Source: Nereida sp. MMG025 (lineage in GTDB: Bacteria; Pseudomonadota; Alphaproteobacteria; Rhodobacterales; Rhodobacteraceae). Taken from it: a stretch of 64,000 nucleotides of DNA. Numbering within the stretch: position 1 is the first letter of the stretch; each line of letters starts with the position of its first letter. The stretch spans positions 248,001 to 312,000 of the forward strand of contig NZ_JAKFZN010000003.1 in NCBI RefSeq assembly GCF_021654165.1. Direction: 5' to 3'. A program made the position numbers and the translations under genes. Positions 8,523-19,012 of this stretch are shown here, piece after piece. A model generated the notes under the pieces. The model saw only the letters and a list, made by a program, of their open reading frames with translations, was not told the origin of the DNA and did no database searches.

Positions 8523-9530
8523 ATGACGCAGTTTTCTTCCCTTTCCGATATTCGCCAAGCCTTGGCGGCGATGCCAATGGCTGATGAGAAGGCGCTTGAT
8601 GCGGCGCGTGCGCGTAACGGACAGTTGACGAAACCGCCTGGCGCCTTGGGGCGTTTGGAGGATCTGGCGTGTTGGTATGCCAGTTGGCGGGGGCAGGCCG
8701 CACCCGTTCTGGCGGCACCGCAGGTTTTGATTTTTGCGGGCAATCACGGGGTCACAGCACAGGGCGTTTCCGCTTTTCCTGCCGAGGTCACGGTGCAAAT
8801 GGTTGCAAATTTTGAACATGGCGGTGCGGCGATCAATCAACTGTCCAAGGCATTTGGGGCGCAAATGACGGTTCATCCGCTTGATTTGGATACCCCGACC
8901 GCAGATTTCACCACGGGGCCTGCAATGAGTGAGGCAGAGGTTGTTACCGCGTTTCAAACGGGATGGGACGCGGTGGACCCATTGTCCGATCTGGTGGTGA
9001 CGGGAGAGATGGGCATCGGCAATACGACATCAGCCGCCGCGATTTGCGCGGCCCTTTTGGGCGGAGATCCTGGCGATTGGACTGGGCGCGGCACGGGCGT
9101 GGATGACGACGGGCTGGCGTTGAAAACCCGTGTGGTGGCACAAGGGTTGGCTGCCAATGAAAGCCGTGATCCACTGCAGGTCCTGCGCTGTTTGGGCGGG
9201 CGCGAGCTTGCGGGGATGTGCGGTGCGATCGCGCGCGCACGCGCCGAACGGATCCCCGTTATCTTGGATGGCTTTATTTGTAGCGCTGCGGCCTTGTGTC
9301 TTGAGACAGCGGAAAAAGGCACGTTGGATCACTGTGTGGCAGGGCATCTGTCGGCAGAGGGTGCACATGAAGCCTTGCTTGATGCCTTGGGTAAATCGCC
9401 GTTGTTGTCGCTCGGGCTGCGCTTGGGCGAAGGATCGGGGGCGGCTTTGGCCATAGGTGTGTTAAAAGGCGCAATCGCATGCCATTCGGGTATGGCGACA
9501 TTTGCGCAAGCAGGGGTCGCAGAGGGCTAG
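8523..9530 (+). CDS. cobT: Nicotinate-nucleotide--dimethylbenzimidazole phosphoribosyltransferase
   Basis: This 335-residue protein makes alpha-ribazole phosphate from dimethylbenzimidazole and nicotinate mononucleotide. [13 protein letters not shown] near the N-terminus, [35 protein letters not shown] and the C-terminal [15 protein letters not shown] are all family signatures; the last contains the catalytic Glu. I chose ATG 8523, which gives the standard length; longer in-frame starts would overlap cobS. It shares 4 bp (CTAG) with the convergent antiporter gene. Confidence 0.95.
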   Translation: MTQFSSLSDIRQALAAMPMADEKALDAARARNGQLTKPPGALGRLEDLACWYASWRGQAAPVLAAPQVLIFAGNHGVTAQGVSAFPAEVTVQMVANFEHGGAAINQLSKAFGAQMTVHPLDLDTPTADFTTGPAMSEAEVVTAFQTGWDAVDPLSDLVVTGEMGIGNTTSAAAICAALLGGDPGDWTGRGTGVDDDGLALKTRVVAQGLAANESRDPLQVLRCLGGRELAGMCGAIARARAERIPVILDGFICSAAALCLETAEKGTLDHCVAGHLSAEGAHEALLDALGKSPLLSLGLRLGEGSGAALAIGVLKGAIACHSGMATFAQAGVAEG

Positions 9531-11425
9531 GTATCAGGAGTTTTGCCCGCAATCGCTGCGTCTTCATCGGCGTCCAGTGATTGAACGAGGGCTGTCTCGA
9601 AATCCTTGTTCAATTCGCGGGCGCGTTCAATATAAGCCTTGTTTTTGGTGATGGGAATGTTGGGATCCCACAGTTCCGCCAATTCGCGCATCGCGCGCCG
9701 ATCAAGTTTGAAGAACGTATGTTCCGTTTCTGCGGCTTCAAAATCGGTGAGCCCCATGTTTTCCAGAACGTATCGGCCTGCGCGAAGCGAGCTGTCGAAC
9801 ATCTCGCGCACGATGTCATCCGCGCCCGCCTGATAGAGCGCATAGGTTTGCACGCGGTCGCGGGCGCGCGCGATGATGTGAAGATCAGGGCGTTCTTTTC
9901 GCGCGTATGTCACCAACTTGATTGCGGCGTCTTTGTCGTCCAGCGCGACCACCAAGACCTGGGCCGAAGATAGCCCCGCAGCATGCAGCATATCGGGGCG
10001 GGTTGGATCGCCAAAAAAGCCCCTGAACCCGAAGGTGCGCATCAGTTCTACGGTTTTGAGGTTGTTGTCTATTACAACGGTTTTGAAGCCTGCCATCTGA
10101 ACCAGGCGGTTGATGACTTGGCCAAATCGCCCGATCCCGGCAATGATGATGTGGGCGGCTTCATCTTGGTCAATGGTGTCATGGGGTGTGGTGTCGGCCT
10201 CTTCCATCCGGTGTTGCAACAGATCATAGGCGATAAACAACAGCGGTGTGATCAGCATGGACAGCGCCACGATCAGCAGCAGCCGATCCGCAAGAAAGGG
10301 TGGTAAGACATTTGTTTGCAACGAAAAGCTGATCAGGACAAAGCCGAATTCGCCAGCCTGCGCCAGCCCAAGTGTGAACAGCCATTGATCGCGCCCTTTA
10401 AGGTGAAAGAGCCGTCCCAAGAGATAAAGAACGGCGCCCTTGATCAGCATCACGGCAAGGGTAAGACCGATGATGGACAAAGGAGATTTGAAGAGCGTCG
10501 CAAAGTCGATGCCCGCGCCGACGGTAATAAAGAAAAGCCCCAAAAGCAGTCCCTTGAAGGGTTCAAGATCACTTTCGAGTTCGTGGCGAAATTCCGAGTT
10601 TGCCAAGACAACGCCTGCCAGAAACGTGCCCAAAGCGGGCGAAAGTCCGACCAGCCCCATCAATACGGCTGTGCCCACGACCATCAAAAGGGCCAGCGCG
10701 GTATACATCTCGCGCAGGCGCGCATGGTGGATATAGCGAAACACGGGACGGGTCAGATAGATGCCCGCCAGAACAACAGCGACCATCGCACCGATGGTCA
10801 CAAGGGTCACGCCCCATCCCGGCAGCCCATCGACAAGCGACATGGCGTGATGGCCGTGATCGTCGTCTTTGCCAAGGTTCATCGATCCATCGGGATTAAG
10901 CTGTGGTAACAGGGGCATTGCCAATAGGGGCAAAAAGGCCAGCATCGGGATCACTGCGATGTCTTGTGTCAGCAAGACCGAGAAGGTTGACCGTCCACCG
11001 CCCGTCTGCATCAGGCCCTTTTCGGCCAAGGTTTGCAGCACAATCGCAGTAGATGACAGGGCGAAGATCAACCCAATGGCCAGAGCGATTGTCCACGGTT
11101 GCCCAAGCGCCATTGCACCACCCATGATAAGAAGCGTGGTCACGCTCACTTGCAAGCCGCCCAGACCAATCAAACGGTCCCGCATGTCCCAAAGCGCACG
11201 GGGCTCAAGCTCTAGCCCGATCAGAAACAGCATCATCACAACGCCGAATTCCGCAAAGTGTTTAAGGTCTTCTGTCTCCGAGCCGACCAAGCCGAACAAG
11301 GGTCCAATCACGATACCCGCCAAAAGATATCCAAGCACAGAGCCAAGCCCCAGACGCGCCGCAAGAGGCACCGCAATGACCGCCGCCCCAAGATAGATCG
11401 TGGCTTGAAAGAGGAAACTTTCCAT
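9527..11425 (-). CDS. CPA2-family monovalent cation:proton antiporter (KefB/KefC-like)
   Basis: This 632-residue protein has about 12 membrane helices over residues 1-390, including [11 protein letters not shown]-like and [23 protein letters not shown] motifs of the CPA2 exchanger. A cytoplasmic RCK/TrkA-N Rossmann domain starts with [18 protein letters not shown] near residue 412. KefB/C proteins release K+ in exchange for H+ under electrophile stress, gated by glutathione adducts. No KefF/KefG-type ancillary gene is adjacent, so the ion and trigger are unproven. Confidence 0.88.
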   Translation of the reverse strand: MESFLFQATIYLGAAVIAVPLAARLGLGSVLGYLLAGIVIGPLFGLVGSETEDLKHFAEFGVVMMLFLIGLELEPRALWDMRDRLIGLGGLQVSVTTLLIMGGAMALGQPWTIALAIGLIFALSSTAIVLQTLAEKGLMQTGGGRSTFSVLLTQDIAVIPMLAFLPLLAMPLLPQLNPDGSMNLGKDDDHGHHAMSLVDGLPGWGVTLVTIGAMVAVVLAGIYLTRPVFRYIHHARLREMYTALALLMVVGTAVLMGLVGLSPALGTFLAGVVLANSEFRHELESDLEPFKGLLLGLFFITVGAGIDFATLFKSPLSIIGLTLAVMLIKGAVLYLLGRLFHLKGRDQWLFTLGLAQAGEFGFVLISFSLQTNVLPPFLADRLLLIVALSMLITPLLFIAYDLLQHRMEEADTTPHDTIDQDEAAHIIIAGIGRFGQVINRLVQMAGFKTVVIDNNLKTVELMRTFGFRGFFGDPTRPDMLHAAGLSSAQVLVVALDDKDAAIKLVTYARKERPDLHIIARARDRVQTYALYQAGADDIVREMFDSSLRAGRYVLENMGLTDFEAAETEHTFFKLDRRAMRELAELWDPNIPITKNKAYIERARELNKDFETALVQSLDADEDAAIAGKTPDT

Positions 11426-11548
11426 TTAGGGGCCTTTGGGGATGAGTGCTATGACTGGCGCGGGCAGCGCGGTGAGTATGTCATGTGGTAGCGGACGTGC
11501 CTAGGTCTGTTTGCCCGCGAAATCACGTTTCGCGTGCATTTCGGCAGG

Positions 11549-13840
11549 TTAGCTGCTTGGGACTTTCAGGCGGATGGTTTCGCCGCGTTTGACGTAGCGC
11601 AATTCTGACTGGTTGATCGCAGCGACGCGGCCACCGTCCACGCGGTCTCCGACCTTAACCCGCACGTAACGTCCGTTTTTCAAGCGCACCAGCGCACGGC
11701 GCGAACTTGTTTTGCCGTACACGCCAATCAGGTTGATGCGCCGCAGGTTGATTTCATTTTTCAGCGTGGCATTGCGCGCGACCGACGACGGGGTTGTGCC
11801 TGATGGCCGCACAGTGCGAGGGGCAACAGATGCCACAGCACGCCCGCTATCGGCAGGGGCGGCTTGCTCTTTTTGGCGGGCGACACGGCGGTCAAAATTA
11901 CGGGGGCGGGGCTTTGGCGTGATCGAACGCGCAACCGCTTGGGCTGTGCCTTGTGGCTTGGGCGCAGGTGCCGTGGTCTCGGGCACATCTGCGGGCTTTG
12001 GATCGATGGGGACAAGCGACGGGTTGTTTGCGGGCGGCGCAACAGCCGCCACGGTGGGTTCGGGCGCAGGGTCTGGGGCGGGTGCGGGCACAAGGCCACT
12101 GGGGCGCAGCTGAGGCCGCAAGGCCGCCAGCTCTGAACGCGAATAGCCGCCCAAGACCTGCCGTTCGTTGGTATCGACCAGATTGCCGGGCCGCGCCTTT
12201 GGCCGCAAAGCTGCCAAGGCCGGGTCAACTTCGGGTTCTGGTGCCTCTGGCTGAACGGTGCGGACGGGCGGGACAACGGGTGGTTTGCCGGCAAAAACCG
12301 TGATGCCGTCCGGGCTGAGCGTGCCTTCGGGCGAGGGGGCCACCATCCCGTCCTCGCCCAGAACAAAGGCTTGGCCTGCGGCAGTCGGATTGCTCAGACG
12401 TCCCGGCAGATCATCACTCAGCAATCGGCGCACAGAGGGTAGGGCAACTGCATCGGAAATCCCCACCATTGGATCAAGGGACGCCACGTATAGGCTATCC
12501 AGCTCGGACGCGCCCGGGATAAGCTGCGGAGATGGCGCACGCTGCCAAATGCCCGTGTCGGCATAAGCCTGTCGCGCATCTTGCAAAGACATGGATGGCA
12601 CGCGGGCAGGCGGGTCGGACCGTTGAGGGCGCAACGGCAAGGCTTGCAATGTTGCTTCAACGGGCTGCGTGCTTGGAAGGCCGGGTTCGCTGACCGCATC
12701 AGTGAGTTCTTCACTGCTAGGGACAGCGAACGCGGGGTCACTTGGATCAAGACCTTCTTGGCTGGCGATTTCGGTGTCGGACGTCCACAGGCGGCTCAAG
12801 CTGGCGCTGTCCCAACCGCCTGCGATCAAAGCCACAATCAACAAAAACGCCAGCAAAACGCCTGTCAGAATAAGCGCAAGATAGCGCGATGCCCCACCGC
12901 GTGGTTTGGCAGCCAGCGGCACATCGGATTTTTTGGTTGCCATGGGTGTGGGCGCAGGCGTTTGCGCTGCGGCGTCAGGCAGGCCTGTGACGGGTGCTGC
13001 GCGTGTCGCAGCGGGGGGGTCTTGCGTGCCAAGCGGTGGTGTGGCCGCAACAGGTTGGGGGGTGCCTCGTGATGCGCCACCCAAGGTTGGGGTTTGCGCG
13101 GTTTCGCCGCGATCCGTGGCAATCGGTACGGCCACGGGAGCGGCCAATTTCGGCTCTAGATTTTCGTCCAGCGCAACCGTGCGTTTCGTGGCAAAGGCTA
13201 CATTTTGCGCGCTGTCTGCGTCGCCTTCTGTGCTTTCATCGGACGCGGCTTGCGCGGTCTGTGCAAGATAGTCGTTCAATGGCCCTGCGATAGGCAATAT
13301 CTGCGCATCCCGCGACACGGTTTCGCCCTTGTCCAAAAGGGAGGCCGCCGCTGCGGCGGTGCCAAAAAACGGCTCGGCTGTGCCATCAGTGTTGAGGAAT
13401 GTCCCGTCATCTGGAGTTGCGACAAAGCTGACGGGGTTCAGACCGTTTTCTGCAGCAAACCCTTCGGCTTCGCCCAGAGTTTCAAGCGCAACCGCCGCGA
13501 TATAGGTTTTGTCTGCCGTGCTTGCCCAATCTATTGCCAATTCATCGAGCATGTAAGGCGTTTGGCCTTCCATCGCGGCATTGACAGCAGCAAGCTGTTC
13601 GCTTTTGGACCCCTTAACCACAGGAATGGTGATATATTTGATTTGATCGTTTGGGATGATCAGTTTGGCGCGAAAAGGCGCATCAGTGGCTTTTTCGACG
13701 CTCTGGATCAATGGGGTGAGCGCCGCGCCCAGATCAGCGCTATCAAGGGGTACTTTTCCAGCTGTATACCATGCATCAGCCGTTCGGGCGTGCACGCTGA
13801 TCCCTTCAACCGATAAACCGACTAACGCGTTGGGTTTCAT
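11549..13840 (-). CDS. Large single-pass protein with PilM/GspL-like N-terminus and GspC/PilP-like C-terminus
   Basis: I do not recognise a named family for this 763-residue protein. Residues 1-190 (LVGLSVEGISVHARTADAWY, then paired sheet/helix segments) resemble the actin-like fold of PilM/GspL proteins. A Pro/Ala linker precedes one membrane helix at about 320-342. A long Pro/Ala-rich, presumably periplasmic, stretch follows. The last 65 residues (LIGVYGKTSSRRALVRLKNG, VGDRVDGGRVAAINQSELRY) look like the small beta domain of GspC or PilP. No pilus or type II secretion genes are nearby. The function is unknown; an envelope-spanning assembly role is inferred. Confidence 0.6.
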   Translation of the reverse strand: MKPNALVGLSVEGISVHARTADAWYTAGKVPLDSADLGAALTPLIQSVEKATDAPFRAKLIIPNDQIKYITIPVVKGSKSEQLAAVNAAMEGQTPYMLDELAIDWASTADKTYIAAVALETLGEAEGFAAENGLNPVSFVATPDDGTFLNTDGTAEPFFGTAAAAASLLDKGETVSRDAQILPIAGPLNDYLAQTAQAASDESTEGDADSAQNVAFATKRTVALDENLEPKLAAPVAVPIATDRGETAQTPTLGGASRGTPQPVAATPPLGTQDPPAATRAAPVTGLPDAAAQTPAPTPMATKKSDVPLAAKPRGGASRYLALILTGVLLAFLLIVALIAGGWDSASLSRLWTSDTEIASQEGLDPSDPAFAVPSSEELTDAVSEPGLPSTQPVEATLQALPLRPQRSDPPARVPSMSLQDARQAYADTGIWQRAPSPQLIPGASELDSLYVASLDPMVGISDAVALPSVRRLLSDDLPGRLSNPTAAGQAFVLGEDGMVAPSPEGTLSPDGITVFAGKPPVVPPVRTVQPEAPEPEVDPALAALRPKARPGNLVDTNERQVLGGYSRSELAALRPQLRPSGLVPAPAPDPAPEPTVAAVAPPANNPSLVPIDPKPADVPETTAPAPKPQGTAQAVARSITPKPRPRNFDRRVARQKEQAAPADSGRAVASVAPRTVRPSGTTPSSVARNATLKNEINLRRINLIGVYGKTSSRRALVRLKNGRYVRVKVGDRVDGGRVAAINQSELRYVKRGETIRLKVPSS

Positions 13841-13971
13841 ATTTTGCCCTGCTCACACTGCTGCTTTTTCCAATATTTACTATGTCTGCCGCCCAAGGGA
13901 AAGAAAAAGCCAAGGAATGGGCGGCGGTTTGCGTCATAACCTGTAGAAAGTGTCAAAAAGGAGTGGTCCAT

Positions 13972-14658
13972 ATGCGGATGCTATGCGCGTTTAGTTTCAT
14001 TTTTGTTATCCTTGCGAACGGTGTTTGGGCGCAAAGCGATCAGCGGTTCATGACAATCGAAGGCGTCGGCGTTGTCCAAGCAGTGCCCGATATGGCCGTG
14101 ATCCAGCTTGGGGTGACCACACAGGCGCCCACGGCAGAAGCCGCGCTTGCACAGGCATCTGCCAAGATGCAGGCCGCGATGGACAGTTTGGCGTCATTGG
14201 ACGTGGCCCGCGTGGACATGCAAACAAGCGATCTTTCGCTTTCGCCCATTTTTGACCGACAGCAAACGCGCGAGAATGCCCCGACAATCATTGGATATCA
14301 GACGGGCAACCGGCTGTCTGTCACTGTGCGTGATCTGGATAATCTAGGCGCGATCCTCGATGCGGTCGCGCGCGACGGGCTCAACCAGTTTTGGGGGCTC
14401 CAATTTTCATTGGCAGAGCCGCGCGCTGCAACAGATGACGCGCGCAAATTGGCGGTCGCCGATGCCCGTGCAAAGGCCGAGCTTTACGCGCAGGCGGCGG
14501 GCGTGACCCTTGGGGCATTAACCAATTTGGCGGAAGGTGGCGGCCAAGCGGCGCCAATGATGGTGCAGATGGAGGCGGCCCGCAGTGCGGTGCCAGTTGC
14601 CGAAGGGCAGGTCAGCCAAACCGCGCGGGTTCGCCTGACCTATGAGATTGTGGACTGA
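13972..14658 (+). CDS. SIMPL (DUF541) domain periplasmic protein
   Basis: This 228-residue protein has a clear signal peptide (MRMLCAFSFIFVILANGVWA-Q). It continues with ITIEGVG-like VVQAVPDMAVIQLGV and the family core YQTGNRLSVTVRDLDNLGAILDAV, then ARAKAELYAQAAGVTLG. SIMPL proteins (Brp/BP26 type) form periplasmic or outer-membrane assemblies of unclear function. I chose ATG 13972 because AAAAAGGAG lies just upstream and the signal peptide begins there. It is divergent from the 763-residue gene and ends one base before metY on the other strand. Confidence 0.88.
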   Translation: MRMLCAFSFIFVILANGVWAQSDQRFMTIEGVGVVQAVPDMAVIQLGVTTQAPTAEAALAQASAKMQAAMDSLASLDVARVDMQTSDLSLSPIFDRQQTRENAPTIIGYQTGNRLSVTVRDLDNLGAILDAVARDGLNQFWGLQFSLAEPRAATDDARKLAVADARAKAELYAQAAGVTLGALTNLAEGGGQAAPMMVQMEAARSAVPVAEGQVSQTARVRLTYEIVD

Positions 14659-14659
14659 A

Positions 14660-15958
14660 TTATGCAGTGGCTTTGGCCAGAGCCTGATCCAGATCGGCGA
14701 TGATGTCATCGGCGTCTTCCAGACCGATGGAGACGCGCACGACCTCGGGGGCGGCGCCTGCTGCTTTTTGTTGTTCGGCCGTCAGTTGGCGGTGGGTGGT
14801 GCTGGCCGAATGGATGATCAGCGACCGTGCATCGCCGAGGTTGGCGACGTGGCTGAAAATCTCAAGATTATCAACGAGCTTCACACATGCCTCATAGCCG
14901 CCTTTGACAGCAAAGGTGAACAAGGATGACGCACCGCGTGGGCAGATCTTTTCCACCAAATGGTTGTAGGGCGAGGACTTGAGGCCCGCATAGGTCACGT
15001 AGTCGATACGCGGATCGTTCTCCAGCCAGTTGGCCACTTTGACCGCGTTTTCAACATGACGGTCCATGCGCAGCGAAAGCGTTTCGATGCCCATCAACGT
15101 GTAATGCGCGGCTTGTGGGTTCATGGTCATGCCCAGATCACGCAGGCCGATGGCGATGCCGTGGAAGGTAAAGGCAAGCGGGCCAAAGGTTTCTGCAAAC
15201 TTCAGGCCGTGATAGGCGGGTTCGGGTTGCGACAGCGACGGGAATTTGTCGTTGGCGGCCCAATCGAACTTACCGCTGTCCACAACGCACCCCCCCGTGA
15301 CCGAGCCGTTGCCGGTCAGGTATTTCGTGGTCGAGTGAACGACCAGTGTTGCGCCGTGTTCAATCGGGCGACACAGGTAGGGGGTGGCGGTGGTGTTATC
15401 GACGATCAGCGGGATGCCCGCGGCGTCAGACACAGCCGAAATGGCATCAAGATCAGTGATGTGGCCACCTGGGTTGGCCACGGCTTCGCAGAACACCGCG
15501 CGGGTGTCGTCGTCGATGGCGTCTGCCACGGCCTTCGGATCGTCGAAGTCCACGAATTTGGCCGACCAGCCGAAGCGTTTGATCGTCTGGCTGAACTGGG
15601 TGACCGTGCCGCCGTAAAGCCGCGTGGAGACAACGACGTTCTTGCCCGGCGTCATCAGCGGGAACAGCGCCATGATCTGGGCCGCGTGCCCCGATGAACA
15701 GCATACCGCACCTGCGCCGCCTTCCAGTGTCGCGATGCGTTCTTGCAACACGGCCACGGTGGGATTGGTCAGTCGCGAATAGATGTAGCCGACTTCTTGC
15801 AGGTTGAACAATGCCGCTGCATGGTCTGCATCGCGGAACACATAAGCGGTGCTTTGGTAAATCGGTGTATTGCGCGCACCTGTTGCAGGGTCGGGGCGGG
15901 CACCTGCGTGAATTTGCAACGTGTCAAAGCCATAGGTTGGGCCATTTTGATCGGTCAT
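14660..15958 (-). CDS. metY: O-acetylhomoserine aminocarboxypropyltransferase / sulfhydrylase
   Basis: This 432-residue PLP enzyme of the Cys/Met-metabolism family converts O-acetylhomoserine and sulfide or methanethiol to homocysteine or methionine. FDTLQIHAG at the N-terminus, the YSRLTNPT segment, SSGHAAQ and the PLP-lysine motif HSTTKYLTGNGSVTGG are clear. The length above 420 fits MetY rather than MetB/MetZ. ATG 15958 has AAAGGAGAG about six bases upstream. No SAM riboswitch could be recognised in the 68 bp before it. Confidence 0.92.
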   Translation of the reverse strand: MTDQNGPTYGFDTLQIHAGARPDPATGARNTPIYQSTAYVFRDADHAAALFNLQEVGYIYSRLTNPTVAVLQERIATLEGGAGAVCCSSGHAAQIMALFPLMTPGKNVVVSTRLYGGTVTQFSQTIKRFGWSAKFVDFDDPKAVADAIDDDTRAVFCEAVANPGGHITDLDAISAVSDAAGIPLIVDNTTATPYLCRPIEHGATLVVHSTTKYLTGNGSVTGGCVVDSGKFDWAANDKFPSLSQPEPAYHGLKFAETFGPLAFTFHGIAIGLRDLGMTMNPQAAHYTLMGIETLSLRMDRHVENAVKVANWLENDPRIDYVTYAGLKSSPYNHLVEKICPRGASSLFTFAVKGGYEACVKLVDNLEIFSHVANLGDARSLIIHSASTTHRQLTAEQQKAAGAAPEVVRVSIGLEDADDIIADLDQALAKATA

Positions 15959-16026
15959 CGTGGTCTCTCCTTTACGTTGGAGCAACGCTTATGGCAGAAC
16001 CCTGTTAGGCTCAAGTGGAGGACCCG

Positions 16027-16440
16027 ATGCCACATCCGTTTCATCTGGCGATAAATGTTCATGATCTTGATGAGACCCGTGCGTTTTACGGCGGCGTTTT
16101 GGGGTGCACCGAAGGGCGCAGCACCGAAACTTGGGTTGATTTTGATATGTTCGGGCATCAGCTGAGCTTTCATCTGGGACCTGTTATGAAAACCCAAGCC
16201 ACCGGAAAGGTCGGTGCGCATCTGGTGCCGATGCCGCATTTCGGGTTGGTGTTGCCTTTAGAGGATTGGACGGCGCTTGCCGGACGATTGGAAGAGCATC
16301 AGACAGATTTCATCTTGTCACCGCAGGTGCGGTTTAAGGGCGAGCCCGGGGAGCAATGGACGATGTTTTTCCGCGACCCCAGTGGAAACCCCATCGAGGT
16401 GAAGGGGTATGCGCAGATGGACGGTGTTTTTGCCACTTAG
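16027..16440 (+). CDS. VOC-family (glyoxalase/dioxygenase fold) protein
   Basis: This 137-residue protein has the paired beta-alpha-beta-beta-beta modules of the vicinal oxygen chelate fold. It begins HPFHLAINVHDLDETRAFYGGVLGC and ends MFFRDPSGNPIEVKGY. H8, H47 (FGHQLSFHLG region) and the E of NPIEVKG are probable metal ligands. GGAGG lies five bases before ATG 16027. The substrate is unknown. It overlaps the stop of the convergent glycosyltransferase gene. Confidence 0.85.
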   Translation: MPHPFHLAINVHDLDETRAFYGGVLGCTEGRSTETWVDFDMFGHQLSFHLGPVMKTQATGKVGAHLVPMPHFGLVLPLEDWTALAGRLEEHQTDFILSPQVRFKGEPGEQWTMFFRDPSGNPIEVKGYAQMDGVFAT

Positions 16441-18011
16441 GTTTTCGGGCAGGTCCGGTGATATAGAAACAGCTTGATCGGGCGCTTTTCGATCACAGGG
16501 GACCACATGCCTGCATGTGCCTCGCGTGGGCGGTCATGCCATTCAAGGGCATAGCAGGCCTCAAATTCTGGCAATTCGTTCAGTTGATAATCCATGCGGA
16601 AGATCGGCAGCTCACTTGGCAGGCCCGTGGCCGTGCCGAAGATGATAATGTCGGGTTCGCGCGACAATACATAAGCCGCATCGCCCTTGGCATGGCCGGG
16701 GATGGCCATTGCCTCGCTCATGGCACCGACGGCATCTGACTTGGCGATATGCGGGTCATTTAGCCCAAGAGTGTCGATATAGGTGTGGTGCGTTGCAAAA
16801 TACGGGGTGGCGCCTGCTGTGGCGACCGCAATCAGTTTTGGGGCAGGTTCGGTGGTGTTCAAATGATCGCCCATGATGGCCCCAAGGGCCGCAGCGGGGT
16901 CGACGTATTCGGCGGGACGGATGGCCGAAACAACCACGCCAATGATCAAAAGGGCCGCAGCAAACCCCACGCGCATGTTGGGGGCCAGCTGTGCAAGGAC
17001 CGCTGCCGTTGACATGACAAGAAGGGGTGTCAGAGGCACCAGAAACCGCGCGTTGGGCATGTGATCACCGCCCGACCAAAGCACATAGACAAGGACCAAG
17101 GCGGCCACAGTCAAGCACGCCTTGAAGATGCGCCGCGCGTTTTGATCGCCCACCCCCGAGCGGTTCAAAAGACCGATCGCCAAAAGCCAGAGCGCAGGCA
17201 GCACCACAAGGCACATGCCAAGATAGGTGATCCCGCTGCTAAGCCGTTCGGCGGTATTCACACCGACTTTCGCGTAAAACGTCAAAGGCAAAAGCTCGCC
17301 GTAGACTTGCAAGCGGATGATGACATGGGTGATCAACACCAAGGCCGATACCGTGCCTATCGCAACGAAATGGGCGATGCGGCGTGCAGGGGAGACGGGC
17401 GCGAAGGCAAGAATTGCAAACCCCAGGCCCAGATTTGCAATCAGCGTGTCGGGGCGTGTCAGATACCCAAGGGCGAAAAATGCAGATGCCAGAAATGACA
17501 GCCACAAAGCATCGCGGCCCATCAATATCTGTTTGGCGCAAAGATATGCGGCGGCGGTAAAAACGGCCACCAACACGGCCTCTAGCCCGCCGAAAATCCA
17601 ACAGATGACAGGCACCGAGACGACAGATGACATCGCCGCCATCCGTGCGCCCATGCGCAAGTGAAACCCGTCTGTCAGGGCCCACGCCAGCGGGAGGAGG
17701 ACCGCAAAAGCGATCCAGTTGATGACTTGGGCCGCAAGCATGGGGTCCAGCCCGAAACGGATCAGCGCGGCGGACAACAAAACATGCAAAAGGTTGGTGT
17801 AGCCTTCCGTCATCTCGCCCAAATTCCAGGCCAATTCGCCGTGCAGGGCCAGGTTTCGGGCATATCGCAAGGAAATCAACGCATCATCGTGGAAGAAGGC
17901 CGCCATTTTCCATGTGGCAATGCCGAAAATCAGAACCAGAAGGAACAAAGCCGCCAGATCGAAGGTTCGGCTGAACCCGATAAGGCGGGGGGCGTCGGGC
18001 TGCCCGCTCAT
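16437..18011 (-). CDS. GT-C-type polytopic glycosyltransferase-like membrane protein
   Basis: This 524-residue protein has about 11-12 hydrophobic helices. The first loop holds DDALISLRYARNLALHGELA followed closely by a second acidic EGYTNLLH stretch; this DD...EGYTN signature is common to GT-C lipid-linked sugar transferases of the mannosyl/arabinosyl type. A soluble C-terminal region contains YIDTLGLNDPHIA. The ATG at 18011 overlaps the stop of the upstream gene (ATGA), so the two are coupled. The sugar donor and acceptor are unknown; envelope polysaccharide or glycolipid decoration is inferred. Confidence 0.75.
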   Translation of the reverse strand: MSGQPDAPRLIGFSRTFDLAALFLLVLIFGIATWKMAAFFHDDALISLRYARNLALHGELAWNLGEMTEGYTNLLHVLLSAALIRFGLDPMLAAQVINWIAFAVLLPLAWALTDGFHLRMGARMAAMSSVVSVPVICWIFGGLEAVLVAVFTAAAYLCAKQILMGRDALWLSFLASAFFALGYLTRPDTLIANLGLGFAILAFAPVSPARRIAHFVAIGTVSALVLITHVIIRLQVYGELLPLTFYAKVGVNTAERLSSGITYLGMCLVVLPALWLLAIGLLNRSGVGDQNARRIFKACLTVAALVLVYVLWSGGDHMPNARFLVPLTPLLVMSTAAVLAQLAPNMRVGFAAALLIIGVVVSAIRPAEYVDPAAALGAIMGDHLNTTEPAPKLIAVATAGATPYFATHHTYIDTLGLNDPHIAKSDAVGAMSEAMAIPGHAKGDAAYVLSREPDIIIFGTATGLPSELPIFRMDYQLNELPEFEACYALEWHDRPREAHAGMWSPVIEKRPIKLFLYHRTCPKT

Positions 18012-19012
18012 CGCATCCAATACCCTTCGCGTTTGAGCGCGTTGCGGATGGCTTGTTCGCGGCGTGGCAAATCGTTTTGATCAAAAAGGGCACGCGCTTT
18101 GTGGCCGCGTTTTTGATAGATCATCCGTTTCATCGGATCATACTGTTTGAGGATCTTTTTGATCTTGTTTGGTTCGCTCACGCGTTCAAGCACCTCAACC
18201 ACCGCATCGCTTTCGCGCGCATAGAGCAGCGGCAGAAGGCGGTAGTGACAGGTGATTTCGCCGTCCAAAAGGCCTTGTGGAAGTGCATCGCGCCTGCCGC
18301 CAAACGAATGGATGACAAGGGGCAATGCAACTTGGTCAAGCCATGGGTTTAATTCTTGCAAGACCAGTTCTTCTGGGCGGTCATCGCGTATCGCAAGCGC
18401 ATATTCCAAGAACCGTGCGCCGAATTGCTTTGGGCATTTGTAGTAAAAAAAGCCTGCGTTAAAATAGAGGTGGCGTTTCCAGTATTCCTCTGGTTGTCCC
18501 AGATCGAGGCTGCTTTCATAGTCCAGCCCGAACTTGTCATAAAGCGACTTCCATGTGGCGGCATAGCCCGGCCAATACAATTCCTCTTTTGGCCATGTCC
18601 CACTGACACGCGTGCTGGCGGATGGAACGTCAAAATCAAACGGTACGCGCGTCAGATCACCTGTGACCAACGTATCGGTATCAAAAAAGACAAAGGGTTC
18701 GCCGTCTGGCAGCACGCTTAGGCCTTCGATCTTGTTTCCGTATGGGTAGGCTTGACCGAAGTGTTTGGTCTCAAAGGGCACGATCTGGGCACCAAGCTCG
18801 ATCAAAGCTTGGCGCACGGGACCGTCAGGGATGCGCGGGTCGCCGTTCCACAGCGGCCCGTTTTGCGGCTCGGCCACAAACAGTTGTCCCGACCAGTCGG
18901 GTGAATTGGCGCGTAAAGAGGCCGCAAACAAAACAGCCTCATACATCAAGCGGCCGTTTTGCCCGACGATCATAATATTGAAGTTTGTAGTGCCTGTGTT
19001 GCCCTGCGCCAT
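18008..19012 (-). CDS. Nucleotide-sugar glycosyltransferase-like protein
   Basis: This 334-residue soluble protein opens with FNIMIVGQNGRLMYEAVLFAASL and carries FVFFDTDTLVTGDL, a DxD-type metal and nucleotide-sugar site, near residues 109-122. Later blocks (LYFNAGFFYYKCPKQFG) resemble GT-8-like GT-A transferases. It precedes and is translationally coupled to the GT-C membrane protein, suggesting a two-enzyme pathway. The specific family is not certain. Confidence 0.6.
   Translation of the reverse strand: MAQGNTGTTNFNIMIVGQNGRLMYEAVLFAASLRANSPDWSGQLFVAEPQNGPLWNGDPRIPDGPVRQALIELGAQIVPFETKHFGQAYPYGNKIEGLSVLPDGEPFVFFDTDTLVTGDLTRVPFDFDVPSASTRVSGTWPKEELYWPGYAATWKSLYDKFGLDYESSLDLGQPEEYWKRHLYFNAGFFYYKCPKQFGARFLEYALAIRDDRPEELVLQELNPWLDQVALPLVIHSFGGRRDALPQGLLDGEITCHYRLLPLLYARESDAVVEVLERVSEPNKIKKILKQYDPMKRMIYQKRGHKARALFDQNDLPRREQAIRNALKREGYWMR

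Noticed and set aside
15959-16026. SAM or SAM/SAH riboswitch before metY
   Set aside because: A TTGGAGCA is present but on the wrong strand for metY, and no supporting stems or core were found in the 68 bp.
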